Assembly: GCA_964036045.1 (NCBI GenBank) | Contig: OZ038379.1 | Span: 184,250,897 to 184,314,896 of the forward strand | DNA from: Eutreptiella sp. 'Long Island Sound 2002' | Taxonomy: Eukaryota; Euglenozoa; Euglenophyceae; Eutreptiales; Eutreptiaceae | Direction: 5' to 3' | Length of the DNA stretch: 64,000 bases | In this document: piece by piece, positions 42,277-52,803 of the stretch | Layout of the letters: every line of letters begins with the position of its first letter | Numbering within the stretch: position 1 is the stretch's first letter | The notes under the pieces: model-generated | Seen by the model: the letters and a program-made list of their open reading frames with translations, nothing else | What the model was told of the DNA's origin: nothing | Databases searched by the model: none | Translations under genes and position numbers: made by a program

Positions 42277-43062
42277 AGTAAGAAAAAGTGCTTTTCCAAT
42301 GCTTTGAGGCATACTCTAGTTGTATTAGAGATGCACTGAGCATCCAGGCATTTCTATCTTAGTATTGGTCCCACCAAAACTGGTGATAACACATTTTGAC
42401 CTATGGAACCAAACACCCAATCAGGATATGGAGTGGACCCCTTAATCCCCTTTCAATGTGAGGCAAATCATCTTTTCCTGAGTTGACTGAGTACTGACAT
42501 ATCCAGGGCAGAGCCTATGAATTTATCTATGTTTTTCCATGAATTCTTAGCTGTCCTAGTGGTATGCACCCTAGGGGGCTGGGCACCTCTTTTTGAGAGG
42601 TCCTGGGTTCAATTCCCGGTCAGCCTAGCTAAGTAGGAAGATCCCATGTGACATGGCAGTGACCTCATCGCCACATGCCCTGCCACCTCAGCACATATGG
42701 GACCCAAAACAAAAAGTGCACATCTCCTGAGATGGCACTATGGAGATAGAGTGACCATGGGGCAGTTTTCCAACTCTTTTCCAAAGCATTTCAGCTATCT
42801 TTGTGAAGATGCATTCCGATTTGACCTGAGTTGCAGTTTCTGTGAATATCCTTTCATCGTCCACTGTTTACACTGCAGCCCTTCATGCTTTGATCCTGAT
42901 TCTCTTCTCCTTGCACACCTCTGGCTTGGGCTATCCTGGATTTACTGTATTTCAGCAAACAAAAGCTTTTCATCTCCAAAAACAAGCAGCAGGAAACCCT
43001 ACACCAGCAGCAAGCAGCAGGAGAGACAACAACACAGTGTTGAAACCACTATAAACCTTTCT
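42277..43062 (+). repeat. 5' LTR of chromovirus copy 2
   Basis: 786 bp, same length as 52804-53589 with roughly 20 differences by eye. Starts AGTAAGAAAAAG and ends CCTTTCT. Confidence 0.94.
42547..42631 (+). other. tRNA-like segment inside the LTR
   Basis: An A-box-like stretch (TAGCTGTCCTAGTGG, 42548-42562) is followed by a perfect anticodon-like stem ACCTC/GAGGT around the seven-base loop TTTTTGA (42585-42601), and a T-arm CTGGG/CCCGG around TTCAATT (42603-42619) that includes the B box GGTTCAATTCC (42606-42616). The variable loop is a single base and no acceptor stem forms, so it is not a working tRNA. It could be a tRNA-derived, SINE-like insertion or a pol III promoter. All four LTRs carry it. 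Confidence 0.6.
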
Positions 43063-43077
43063 GGTAGCAAGAGGCAG
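43062..43077 (+). promoter_or_regulatory. Primer-binding site, copy 2
   Basis: TGGTAGCAAGAGGCAG next to the LTR: the initiator Met tRNA complement seen in copy 1 with one inserted A, which may weaken priming. Confidence 0.75.
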
Positions 43078-43160
43078 ACTGTCTCTGCGCACCGGCAGCA
43101 ACCCCGCGCCGTACATCCAGTGCGCCGAGCAGTCACATATAAGCAGAAGGGCGAACGAAG

Positions 43161-45677
43161 ATGGATACAAGGAAGGAGGACGCCGACGTGAAGACAGCGC
43201 CAGCGCCTGAGGCACCGGCAAGGCCAGCACCTGGGGAACCTGGACCTGGACCTAGCGGCGCTGTACCTTCGGAGCCCTTACATGGGCCAGTGGAAGTGGC
43301 TGAGGACTCGTTGGATGGACTCCAGACGGCCTTCAGGGCCCTCTCAGTCGAAGAGGTGGTGGTCACTCAGCCTGTGAAGAGGAAGAGAGAGAGCGAGAAG
43401 GATGCTGGAGACGAAGCAGACGAAGGAGAGGAACAAGGGCAAGACCTGACGAATGACCCTACCTTCGAAGGCGCACCAAGCGCTTCTGGCCTCCACGCAT
43501 CACCCTCTCCTATAACCACCACACTCCCAATTCCAGACCCAGCCGCTGCAACATCCACTCCCATAACCAACCCGCCTATGGCAGAGGGCACAGGCTTTAC
43601 TGGCATGCCTCCCTACCCCGCCCATGGTATGGGCCCACCTACCACTGCGCTCCCTGAGGCAACTACTGCCAGTGAGCCGGTGGCTTCCAGCTCTGCGCCG
43701 CGTTGGTATGCGGCTGAATATCCCCATCCACTACCCGCTACTGGAACCTATGTGGATGTTCCTGGGTATGCACCTGGGTATGCAACCTTGAGTGGGTTGA
43801 GGAGAGGACCCGAGTCTCTTGGAGGCAGGAGTAGAGGATCAGGGAGATCCTCCAACAGGTCCCTGACGCGGTCGGAGATCAACGAGGTGCTCCAAGGAGC
43901 CACCGCAAAAATCGTGGGCGACCTCACTCAAGAGATCCGAGAGAAGCTGGAGCCCCTGATGATACCGCCCCAAGCGTCTCCTACCACGGTGGGAATGTCA
44001 CCCCACCGAGTACAGGCCAACCACCTGGCTGCAGGGCTGACAAACACCCTGGGGACCCTGAGGAGTCGACCGATGCCAACCCCTGCAGCTATACCGAGAA
44101 GTCCCTTCGTACCGAGAACGGCCCAGCCGCCCTACAGCCACGTGACGAACTCTACGAGGGCCGAGCTGGACCGGCTGGGGCTGACAGCCTTGAGGGCAAT
44201 GGTGGACGTGGAGCCTTATGGCTCCAGTGATCTAGGGGGAGACCCCTCCGATGATGAGCCGCCGTCGATGACTTCTACTTCGCCCTCGGAGGACGATGAC
44301 CCGGAGGAACCCGAGGACCCAAGGGGGAAGAAGAAGAAGAAGAAGAAGAAGAAGACCCGACGCCCTGAGGGACGCAGGTCTCAGGAGGCGAAGGCTATTG
44401 CCACCTCCAAGATAGTGGTGAACCTGCCTGAGTTCACAGGCAAGGACCTCAGCGAGTTCGCTGAGAATTTTGGCCGGTTTCTCCGATCGACCGGCCAAAC
44501 CCACGCTAGTGGGCGAGTCAAGTGCGATCTGCTCCTGCAGTGCTGCAAGACCAAGTACCTGGAGAAGCAGGTCAGGCAGATCGTGACTAACTCCACCACC
44601 TTTGCCGATGTGTTGGTTGCCCTGGAGAGGCAGTACCCGACCTACGAAACCGACCTCTGCATCAGGGCCGAGATCCAGAACCTGCCCGTGCTGCCCAACA
44701 ACCCCAAACCTGGCAGGGTCTCTGAGCTGTTGGCTGACCTGGATCACTGGGCTGGACGACTGACGCCCGGTTCCTACAGCAGCGACGACCTGCTGTTCTG
44801 GTTGGTGGCCAAGCTCCCTCGAGAGCTATGGGACGAGTGCCGTTCGACGGCGGAGCGCAAGGCTAGATCCCTCCGCTACGAGGACCTATGCGTGCTACTC
44901 CTGGAGCTGGCGCTGGAGAAGGAGAGCGACCAGCACTTGAAGAACTATCGTCCGGGTGGTGGAGGTTCTGGAGGCCATGGCAAAGGGTACCAAGGTTCCC
45001 GACCTGGGCAGGGGACTACCCCCAAACACGCCCACGCCCGTATCATGGAGAACGTGAAGGAGCTCTTCTGGTGTGATGCCAGAGACGAGCAGGGCCACCT
45101 GCAGCACGCCCCTGACTGCGAGCAGCGAGACTGCTTCGTAGTCCAGGGGAAGCAGCAGGAGAAGAATACCGGCGCCAAAGCGAAGCTGCCGGATCATTAC
45201 AGGTGCACCATCACGTGTGCATTCTGCGGGAAGCGGAAGCACTACGAGGATGAGTGCTACCATAAGCAACGCCTATTGGCGAAGCTTAAGGGTGAAGATC
45301 CTGGCAAAGGCTCAGGCAAAGGTGGAGGCAAAGGCAAAGGCAACGACTCCGGCAAGGGCAAGTCGAAAGGACGTGGTCAAGGGCAAGACAAGGGTCAAGG
45401 TGGACGAGGAGGAGGTGCTAACCGCCAGCCCGACAACAAGAACAAGGACAGGAACGGAGGCAACCCCAACCCTAATCCAGGGGGGAACTCCGAGCCCTCT
45501 GGAGGGCAGTCTGGACCTACCACACGCTCACAAACGCAGGCCCAGCAAGAACAAGGAGCCAAGCGTGAGCATGAAGGTGGTGATGACGGCAACGCTAAGA
45601 AGAGGAGCCGTTTCATTAGGATGGCCCGCAAACTGCGGAACAAGGGGTTCGAGGTGACCTGTCCCGCGGAGTTCTGA
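43161..45677 (+). CDS. Gag polyprotein, copy 2 (838 aa)
   Basis: Complete frame from ATG to TGA, closely similar to copy 1 along its whole length with small in-frame length differences in the disordered N-terminal part. Lys run near residue 388, capsid-like domain about 410-620, CCHC knuckle CAFCGKRKHYEDEC near 686, and a Gly/Lys/Gln-rich nucleic-acid-binding tail. Having stayed open in both copies while pol decayed, gag is the best-preserved part of the family here. Confidence 0.93.
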   Translation: MDTRKEDADVKTAPAPEAPARPAPGEPGPGPSGAVPSEPLHGPVEVAEDSLDGLQTAFRALSVEEVVVTQPVKRKRESEKDAGDEADEGEEQGQDLTNDPTFEGAPSASGLHASPSPITTTLPIPDPAAATSTPITNPPMAEGTGFTGMPPYPAHGMGPPTTALPEATTASEPVASSSAPRWYAAEYPHPLPATGTYVDVPGYAPGYATLSGLRRGPESLGGRSRGSGRSSNRSLTRSEINEVLQGATAKIVGDLTQEIREKLEPLMIPPQASPTTVGMSPHRVQANHLAAGLTNTLGTLRSRPMPTPAAIPRSPFVPRTAQPPYSHVTNSTRAELDRLGLTALRAMVDVEPYGSSDLGGDPSDDEPPSMTSTSPSEDDDPEEPEDPRGKKKKKKKKKTRRPEGRRSQEAKAIATSKIVVNLPEFTGKDLSEFAENFGRFLRSTGQTHASGRVKCDLLLQCCKTKYLEKQVRQIVTNSTTFADVLVALERQYPTYETDLCIRAEIQNLPVLPNNPKPGRVSELLADLDHWAGRLTPGSYSSDDLLFWLVAKLPRELWDECRSTAERKARSLRYEDLCVLLLELALEKESDQHLKNYRPGGGGSGGHGKGYQGSRPGQGTTPKHAHARIMENVKELFWCDARDEQGHLQHAPDCEQRDCFVVQGKQQEKNTGAKAKLPDHYRCTITCAFCGKRKHYEDECYHKQRLLAKLKGEDPGKGSGKGGGKGKGNDSGKGKSKGRGQGQDKGQGGRGGGANRQPDNKNKDRNGGNPNPNPGGNSEPSGGQSGPTTRSQTQAQQEQGAKREHEGGDDGNAKKRSRFIRMARKLRNKGFEVTCPAEF

Positions 45678-45680
45678 CGG
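45675..45680 (+). promoter_or_regulatory. Candidate gag-pol readthrough stop (TGA-CGG), copy 2
   Basis: The same TTC TGA CGG GGA as in copy 1, with the protease in the same frame downstream (DTGA at about 45759). A programmed readthrough would give Gag and a minor Gag-Pol product. Confidence 0.65.
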
Positions 45681-46619
45681 GGACGCTCTGGTGGCACCCA
45701 AGACCTGGTGTTTTGGGTACGTATCCGACTAGGGGGACGCGAATACCTGGGGGTATTGGACACTGGCGCCACCATATCTATAGTGGCCAAGAAAATTTTA
45801 CCTTGTGGGAGCCTGAAAAACACCATGACCACCGCTGCTATACGCATGGGGGATGGACATGTGGTGCACAGCTGCGGGGACTGTGAAGTGGAGGTACCTA
45901 TGGGCTCTCGAACTATCGCCCATCGGTTCTATGTGATGGACACTGAGGCCTTCGACTTTGTACTGGGGACTGACTTCTTCGTACAGCACTCCCAGATACA
46001 ATCCCTGACGCTGCAAGCGCCCTACCTCCTCTACGTGGACCACGGCAGTGGCAGAGAGTCTGTGCCACTGGAGCAGTCGGAACATACCTCGAGTTACCTG
46101 AGGCTATCGAAGGAGGAGCCCTCGAACATGATGGCGGCCTCCAAAACTGAGGACTATCAACTATTGGGGGAACTCCTACACCAAGGTCTGAAGGAGTTGG
46201 GTTACTCTCGAGAAGACCTGAGTGTGGAGTTGTTCGCCAGCAACAAGCAGCATGTACTGGACCTTTACTGCAGCAAGGGGAAGAACTGCAGCTACAAATT
46301 TTACTGGCCCTCTTTCGGGATGGCCTACGGGAACCCCAGGTTCAGTGAACTGGGGAAGGTGCTGACCAAGGTGGCCTTGGAACGTTCGCGTATGGTCCTG
46401 TGTTCCCCCGATTGGGGAGCCCATGGGGGCAACGAATACTGGCGAAACCTCCTGGACAGGCTGACTATCAGCTCTGTTCGGTTACCTGATGAGGCCATCT
46501 ACGTGCCTCTGGGTCGTAAGACGCCTATTGGGAAACCCGGATGGGGGAGTATGGTGAGCGTGGTGGACGGAGGTGTTACCTCCATCCCCTGGGAGGATCT
46601 GGACCCGACTCTGGTCTAG
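45678..46619 (+). CDS. Pol N-terminal part: aspartic protease, copy 2
   Basis: Open after the gag stop to a TAG at 46617-46619, where copy 1 has CAG. It carries the retropepsin motif GVLDTGATISIV and FDFVLGTDFF. The chain then continues in copy 1 but is cut here. Confidence 0.85.
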   Translation, partial: RGRSGGTQDLVFWVRIRLGGREYLGVLDTGATISIVAKKILPCGSLKNTMTTAAIRMGDGHVVHSCGDCEVEVPMGSRTIAHRFYVMDTEAFDFVLGTDFFVQHSQIQSLTLQAPYLLYVDHGSGRESVPLEQSEHTSSYLRLSKEEPSNMMAASKTEDYQLLGELLHQGLKELGYSREDLSVELFASNKQHVLDLYCSKGKNCSYKFYWPSFGMAYGNPRFSELGKVLTKVALERSRMVLCSPDWGAHGGNEYWRNLLDRLTISSVRLPDEAIYVPLGRKTPIGKPGWGSMVSVVDGGVTSIPWEDLDPTLV

Positions 46620-47315
46620 GCTATACAACGAGAAAGCGACGGACTCGCCTTGGGTGACTTGAAGGATCGCCTACGGCCTCAAGATGCTGTTGAGACTACA
46701 CCCGGAGGAGATGAGTACGTCATGACTCACACCAACGCCCCAAAATTCTCCCTGCCATGTACCTGTTCCTGATGGAGTCTCTGAGTGTGGACTATCTGAG
46801 CTACCTAGCTCTATCCACTCAGATGACGAAACTGAGCACGACGCCTTCTTCGTGCAGACCTGTGTGGAGGAAGTGGAGAACGCCGAGTACGTCGCCCCAC
46901 TAAAACCCCTACTCTCCATGAGGGTGGAAGACCCCGTGGATGAAGAGCTGGACCCTAGATCCAGGCTAAGGGAGTATGTGGATTCCAAGAGGAAGTTGGT
47001 GGCGAAAAAGCTATGCTACGCAAAGCCTACCCGCAGCTCATGGCCACTGAAGCAAGGACGTATGGGAGATCTCTCCCAATTGTAGGAGGACCTCGAACAG
47101 AAGATCACCACTTCGCAAAGGGAGGTAGATCTTAAGCTTATGAAGAGCGTGTGGGGCGCCCATGTGAGGACCCCAGAGGAGGACGACCTCTCGGAGGAAT
47201 GTGTATGTGAACCCCCTCGAGCGTGCCTATGTTGCCATCGTCCATCGGAGATGGTTGAACAAGACCTTCTATATGCCTACCAAGGCTGAAGGACACTACC
47301 ACAGGCGAAGAGCCG
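46620..47315 (+). pseudogene. Pol linker, broken, copy 2
   Basis: Aligns with the acidic linker of copy 1. A one-base insertion near 46740 shifts the frame, a TAG stands at 47083-47085 (AAG in copy 1), and a one-base loss near 47284 restores the original frame. Confidence 0.8.
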
Positions 47316-48713
47316 GTGGAGGACCACCTCCCGACGTCTATTACTCAGGGGGCAAGCAACTTACACTGTGACGAGGACATGGAGGACAAGATCAAGGTAT
47401 TGGACCCGCGGGTACAGAAGCTTATAAGGACCTATCTGGAGGTGTTCGGAGAACTACCCCCTCCAGCCTCATGTGACGAGCTGGTACAGATGGACCTCAA
47501 GCAGAAACCCGAGTTCGTGGGTCACAAGATCCGGAGGAGACCCTATCCAGCTCCTAAAGAGCAGGCCGACGAGATTGAGATTGAGAAGATAGCCTCCTGT
47601 CGCTACAAGACCAAAATGGACAAGAGGAGCGGATTCTGGCAAGTGGACCTGACGCCCAACGCACAGGAACTACTGGCCTTCATCACCCCTCAGGGGAGGG
47701 TGTTCAAGTGGAAGGTCATGCCATTTGGCGTGGCTAACGCACCCGCTCTATTCCAAGAGCTGATGAACAAGATCTTGTCCATCCTACGAAGGAGACCTAA
47801 GGTGCAGGAGCTCATATCCCGTGGTGCCCAGATGGAGGCTCACATCGACGATGTATGCCTCGGGACCAATACCCAGGAGGATCACCTAATCCTCTTGGGT
47901 GAGTTCTTTGCGGTCTGCCAGGAGAACCACACACGACTCAAGCTGGAGAAGTGTGAGTTCATGCAGGAGACCATGCAGTACCTGGGGTTTGATGTTGGCT
48001 ATGGGTGGTGGACCCCAGCGGCCTCTAAGGCCAAACCCCTGATGGATGCCAAGGTACGACACGAAGACCCCAAGAAAGGACTTTATGATGTACGCAGTTT
48101 CATTGGGGCGTGCAACTTCTATCGCCGCCACATCAAAAACTTCACCTACACCAGCGCCGTTCTGACGGACTTGATCAAGAAGAGTACTACTTGGCGCTGG
48201 GGCCCACAAGAGCAACAAGCGTTTGACGAGCTCAAAGACAAGGTAGCCAACGCTAAGTGCTTGGGCGTGCCTAGGGCACAAGGGGAGATTATCCTGGTGA
48301 CCGACGCCAGCAATGTGGGCGGTGGTGGAACGTTGTTCCAATGGCAAGCACTAGAGAAGGAGGAGTTCGACTCGGCCATTTCCCAATGGGGGACGGAAGG
48401 TCTCAACCGAGATGGAACCCTCAAGCACAGCTACCCTGACAACAAGTGGGTCCTAGTACCTCTGGGCCACTGGAACTGGAAGTGGAACCAGGCCAGGGAG
48501 AACTACTCCACCTATGAGCAGGAATTGCTCGCGGGTATGCTGGTGCTATCCTCACAAGCACGACTGTTGGGGAGTAGCCCTGTGGTCTGGCTGTGCGACC
48601 AAGAACCGGTCCGCAGTTTCCAGAAGGGTCCCCCACCTGAGAAGGCCAAGCTACGGCGCTGGTGGACCTACCTCAGTCAACTACGGCTGACGGTACACCT
48701 ATCCAGGGAGTGA
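47316..48713 (+). CDS. Pol: reverse transcriptase (internally deleted) and RNase H, copy 2
   Basis: After ADEIE near 47580 about 64 residues present in copy 1 are missing, including the RLVVDYGELNKK motif of the RT fingers, so RT should be inactive. Later motifs remain: KMDKRSGFWQVDL, MPFGVANAPALFQ, HIDD (47841-47852), and RNase H TDAS (about 48300). One base lost near 48703 moves the frame and ends this segment at TGA 48711-48713. Confidence 0.88.
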   Translation: MEDHLPTSITQGASNLHCDEDMEDKIKVLDPRVQKLIRTYLEVFGELPPPASCDELVQMDLKQKPEFVGHKIRRRPYPAPKEQADEIEIEKIASCRYKTKMDKRSGFWQVDLTPNAQELLAFITPQGRVFKWKVMPFGVANAPALFQELMNKILSILRRRPKVQELISRGAQMEAHIDDVCLGTNTQEDHLILLGEFFAVCQENHTRLKLEKCEFMQETMQYLGFDVGYGWWTPAASKAKPLMDAKVRHEDPKKGLYDVRSFIGACNFYRRHIKNFTYTSAVLTDLIKKSTTWRWGPQEQQAFDELKDKVANAKCLGVPRAQGEIILVTDASNVGGGGTLFQWQALEKEEFDSAISQWGTEGLNRDGTLKHSYPDNKWVLVPLGHWNWKWNQARENYSTYEQELLAGMLVLSSQARLLGSSPVVWLCDQEPVRSFQKGPPPEKAKLRRWWTYLSQLRLTVHLSRE

Positions 48714-50416
48714 AGAACGAGTGTGCCGATTACATCAGCCGCAACAACTTCGACGCCCTGATTGGTGTCGGGTCTGAAGCGCTGGCTAAGGAGGCGTTCA
48801 GCCGTATGGACGTCCACTTGGACCTCAACATGACGATGATACGCCCCCTGGATGGACTCCAACAATCGGAGTACCTGAAAGAGTTTGGGGATGTCTACAA
48901 GCGCCTGGAGAAACGCCTTGAACCCCTCCTGGTCAACCAAGACCAGTGGAAGAGGGACAAGAGCTACCTCTGGCACGAGGACCGCATTGTGGTGCCTAGG
49001 GACAGAGTCCAAGCGCTGCTGAAGTGGACCCATGAGTCCAGCGGTCATGTGGGTGCTGACCATACCCTGAGGCTGTTCAAGCAGTGGTTCCACACTACGT
49101 GGACTGACGACCAACTGCGGAAAACCCACCAGCCTATCGTGGACAAGTGCCCGTGCAGGTCCTGTAAACCAGGGGATATCAGGGACAGAGGTCTCTACTC
49201 GACCCTGCCCATCCCTCACTGTGCTAACAGTGTTCTATACGTGGACTACACGGAGATGCCGAAGTTCGGGGGCTATGACTTCGCCCTCGTGGTAACCTGT
49301 GGGTTGACCAGGTTTACCAGGGTGTTCCCATGTACTAAGCACATTACCGGGGAGGAGACTATCAAGATACTCCTGGAGGAGTGGTTTTGTGTCTATGGGG
49401 CGCCCAAGGAGATCAACTCCGATGAGGACGTACGAGTACGCTCAGATACTGGCTGGTACAAGAGGGTCCTGAGATCCCTCAATGTCCAGGTGTCTACGGG
49501 GAATCCCTACTCGCACACGAGCAACCCAATATGTGAGCGACAGATCCATGTCCTGAAGGAGAATGTACGGATATGGTGCAAAACCGAACGCACCAGAGAC
49601 TGGGTGAGACTACTCCCCGTCATATCCTTGATGATGAACTCCCAAGAGAGTTCAGCTACTGGTTACTCGCCCCATGAGCCATTTCTAGGGCGCCCGACAT
49701 GGTTCCTACATGCCCCCAATCCAGAGGACACCCATTCTTCTGTGGGTGAATGGGTCCAAGAGCAACAAGTGAAGGTGGACAAGGCCAAGGCTATGCTCCA
49801 GAGAGTGAGGGAGCGTCAGTGGAACAAGAAGAACAAGCACCGAGTACCGGCCACCTACCAAGAGGGGGACTGGGTGCTGGTGCACCACAGTCGAGTACCC
49901 GCCTGGCCACGCTCTACCAGCGATGACCCATACTTCGGGCCGTACAAGATTGTATCAGTGGATGGACACCGTATCACCGTGCGGTGTTCTCCCTGTCTAG
50001 GGGGGACCCTGGTGTGCGCTGCTCAACACCTGAAGCGCTACTATGATCCTGAAGACCTCTGTGGGGAGGAGTGGGAGCTGAGCGACGAGGAAATCGCCGT
50101 TCTGGACTTACAAGGGGCTGCCAGCCCTATGGAAGATGAAGGTGAACTCCCCGACATGAACGCCGAGGAGATGGCTAAGGAGGGCTTCTACCTGATGAAG
50201 TCTGTCCTACGCCACGGCTATCGCCAGGGTTGGCGCTTCCTCACCCTCTGGGAAGGGTTTGGAGTCGAAGGGGCCACCTGGGAGCCCTTCTCTGCGTATG
50301 TTCTACCTGAGGGACGCCTAAACTCAGTTCTGGTGGACTACTTGTCCCGGAACAACCTTGGTGAGTTGCTGTGGCTCGCTGAGACGCTTGCCTCCAAGAC
50401 TAAAGCTAGGGACTGA
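48714..50416 (+). CDS. Pol: integrase with chromodomain, copy 2
   Basis: Open in the shifted frame to TGA 50414-50416. HHCC motif (WTHESSGH, about 49024-49050; CPCRSC, 49147-49164), catalytic Asp (VDYTEM, about 49237), Asp (NSDEDV, about 49411) and Glu (CERQIHVLKE, about 49530). The C-terminal chromodomain-like stretch GWRFLTLWEGFG...ATWEPF is complete. This is the least damaged part of pol in this copy. Confidence 0.9.
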
Positions 50417-52794
50417 ACCTTACCCTTACCTGCCAAAGCGTATGTGTGAGTGTGCTATTCCTAAGGTCCTGAGAGCAAGCCGCAGAAGTGGTGTCCTAAT
50501 TATACCCAAGTCTGCACGCTTGCTAAACCTGGAGGGTTGGCTTATTGATGCCACGGGGTACGCCCCGGGTCTCCCCTCCCCTAAGCGCCCAATTTCTGTG
50601 CTGGCGCAAAACCTTTGGGGAATACCCAGCGTGCTAATCCAGGTATTGTTTTCCCTACCTATCTGTCTACTACAGGGAGGGGTGGCCAAAAGCTATGAAG
50701 GCATGAAAACGCCGTTTTGCTAAGTGGCCAAAACACTGACCTAACCACTGCCAGAGCCCACCAGCCCTGCTAAAATTGCAGGAAACGGGTGGGACAGTGA
50801 CACACGCACTACAGGTCCTACACACCCTACAGTGGCACCATCCTGGTGGGCGAGCACTGCTGCAACTGGCTCAAGCCCCCACGCAGGACTACCACTCCTA
50901 CACGCACACTCTACTGGGTGTTGTTGAAGAACATGTCGTGGGTCCTAGCGACCCTCCTGTGAAGAAGACAAGAGAACACAGCGCTGCTAAGCAACTGTGG
51001 CCTAACAGGGGACGCCACAACGCGTTTCGCCTGCTAGGTCTTGGAGGGAAGTGGTGCTCTTTTTGCGTGCACGGCGCAGATGTCGATGGAGTCGAACTCC
51101 CTGCTCTGCCACAGGCAGAGGCGGAGTTATTTGTTTGTGTGATCTGCGCCCTTGTTTAGCAGGGCATGAAAAAAATGGTATGCTGATGCACCAATCACCC
51201 TACCTGCCCACCTGTAAAACAAAGGCAAATGAAGGGGTGTTTGCGGCGGAGGAACCAAGCCACACTCCCCGTATTATACGGTTCTCAGTGTGACCTATAA
51301 TACACTGTCCGCAAACGCGCTGAAGATCAGCTCCCCTGTCAAGCAAGCAAGTGTTAAGGGACTCCTCAAGTTCTCTTAAAGAACGTACCGAGGAGCCCCT
51401 GGGTAGCCTAAACAAGGTTTACCGTGCGCACTTCGCGTGGCCTACCCTTTAATGCGTGTGTGAATGCGCGAGCATGCACGAGTACCTTGGGCAAACCTGC
51501 CCATCTGAACCTCAATTTCGAACTCCACCAGGGGCTGGCCCCTCCTGGGCTTACTCACCTTACCTACCGCTGGAGAGTGAAGCAAGGTGAGGCGGAAAAC
51601 GAAGCGCAAGCGAAATCGTCGCTATGCATCGGTGTGTATGTTCTAATCAGTGCAACAAAAAGGGAGGTTGGTGGTGTAAGAGCAGTTTTCACAGTTGTCC
51701 AGCATTGCACCGCAGGGCAGGACCGGTAGCCCCCCGTGACAACCACTCCCTGGCCGAAGGCCATCTGTTTTTTCCCTAATCTTACCTCTAATCATCTGCA
51801 ATCTTTCTAATCTAGCCCTCTATTGTTTGTTAGCGGTGCTACAAGACTCGTTCACGGAGACACGAGACGAGCAATGTGTATGCGGCATACGAGACGAGCA
51901 TACCTGTAGTTTATACCTGATTCATTGAAGTCTTTTCGTTGATTTTCGAATTCTTGGATTTTTGATACTTCCATTAGTGTGGGTGGAATCTGTATGTTTA
52001 TTTATTAATGTGTGTCTCGTCATTTTCAAGACTACGTGAGACATACGTTTATAATGCCATTATTTCTGCATTTTCGGGCGCTTCGCTAGGAGCCGCTCCT
52101 GCGCGCCGCCTTTTTATGCGTAGGAATTTCTTGATTTAAAAAATCTAGGGATGACTATAATTTTTATAAAAATGTGCTTCTGATGCACAATTGGATTCTG
52201 CTCAGGTGTGTTGTCTTAGAAAAATTCTAGGCCGTCATTTGACGGATTTTGGTGTCGTCGCTTCGCTTTTGCGTGGATTTGTCCATATTTCTCCCCTTCC
52301 TGCCTCTGCAGATACCCACGCGCAGCCTCGCTGAGTAGGCCGTGTTCGGGCCGAAACGCAGCAGCCTGGAGAGACTGAGCAGAACCCAAGACCCCACCAA
52401 GGGGCAATTTATCTTTTTTTAACGACTCCCTTCGCGCTAAGACAGGTCACAGGTCGCCAGCAGGTTTACGAGAACCCATGCGAGTGTGTATATTGAGTCT
52501 TGCGTTGGGTTTGTGTCGCGCTGCGTCTTGGAGGGAGGGATGCACATGCACATGTTTTGGCATGCTCCCAAACTAACCCAACCAAGCCACAGGAGCCCCG
52601 GCAGCGCCATGAGCGCTGAGTCTTCTGTAGGAAATGTTACAAACAGAGCAGCAAAAGAGCGCCAGCCATGGTGAGCGCCCATTTTTCTGTGTGAGGGAAG
52701 CTATAGGTATTTTAAAGTAGATGTGGAAACCAAGGAAAGGCCAAGAAAAAAAATCCCTTTTTCCTAAAATGCGACAGTGGTGGCCACCACAGCA
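50417..52794 (+). other. 3' non-coding region of chromovirus copy 2
   Basis: About 2.4 kb between pol and the polypurine tract, colinear with 8603-10841. Short frames only (50358-50723, 51424-51729, 52486-52674). No envelope-like gene, signal peptide or membrane segment pattern convinces me. Confidence 0.6.
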
Positions 52795-52803
52795 CAAGGG
52801 GGG
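52795..52803 (+). promoter_or_regulatory. Polypurine tract of copy 2
   Basis: CAAGGGGGG directly before the 3' LTR. Confidence 0.8.

Noticed and set aside
42547-42631. A functional tRNA-Lys gene
   Set aside because: The variable loop is one base, no acceptor stem pairs, and it lies in every LTR copy.
43161-50416. An envelope gene making the chromovirus a retrovirus-like element
   Set aside because: No signal peptide, transmembrane segment or cleavage motif is found between integrase and the 3' LTR.
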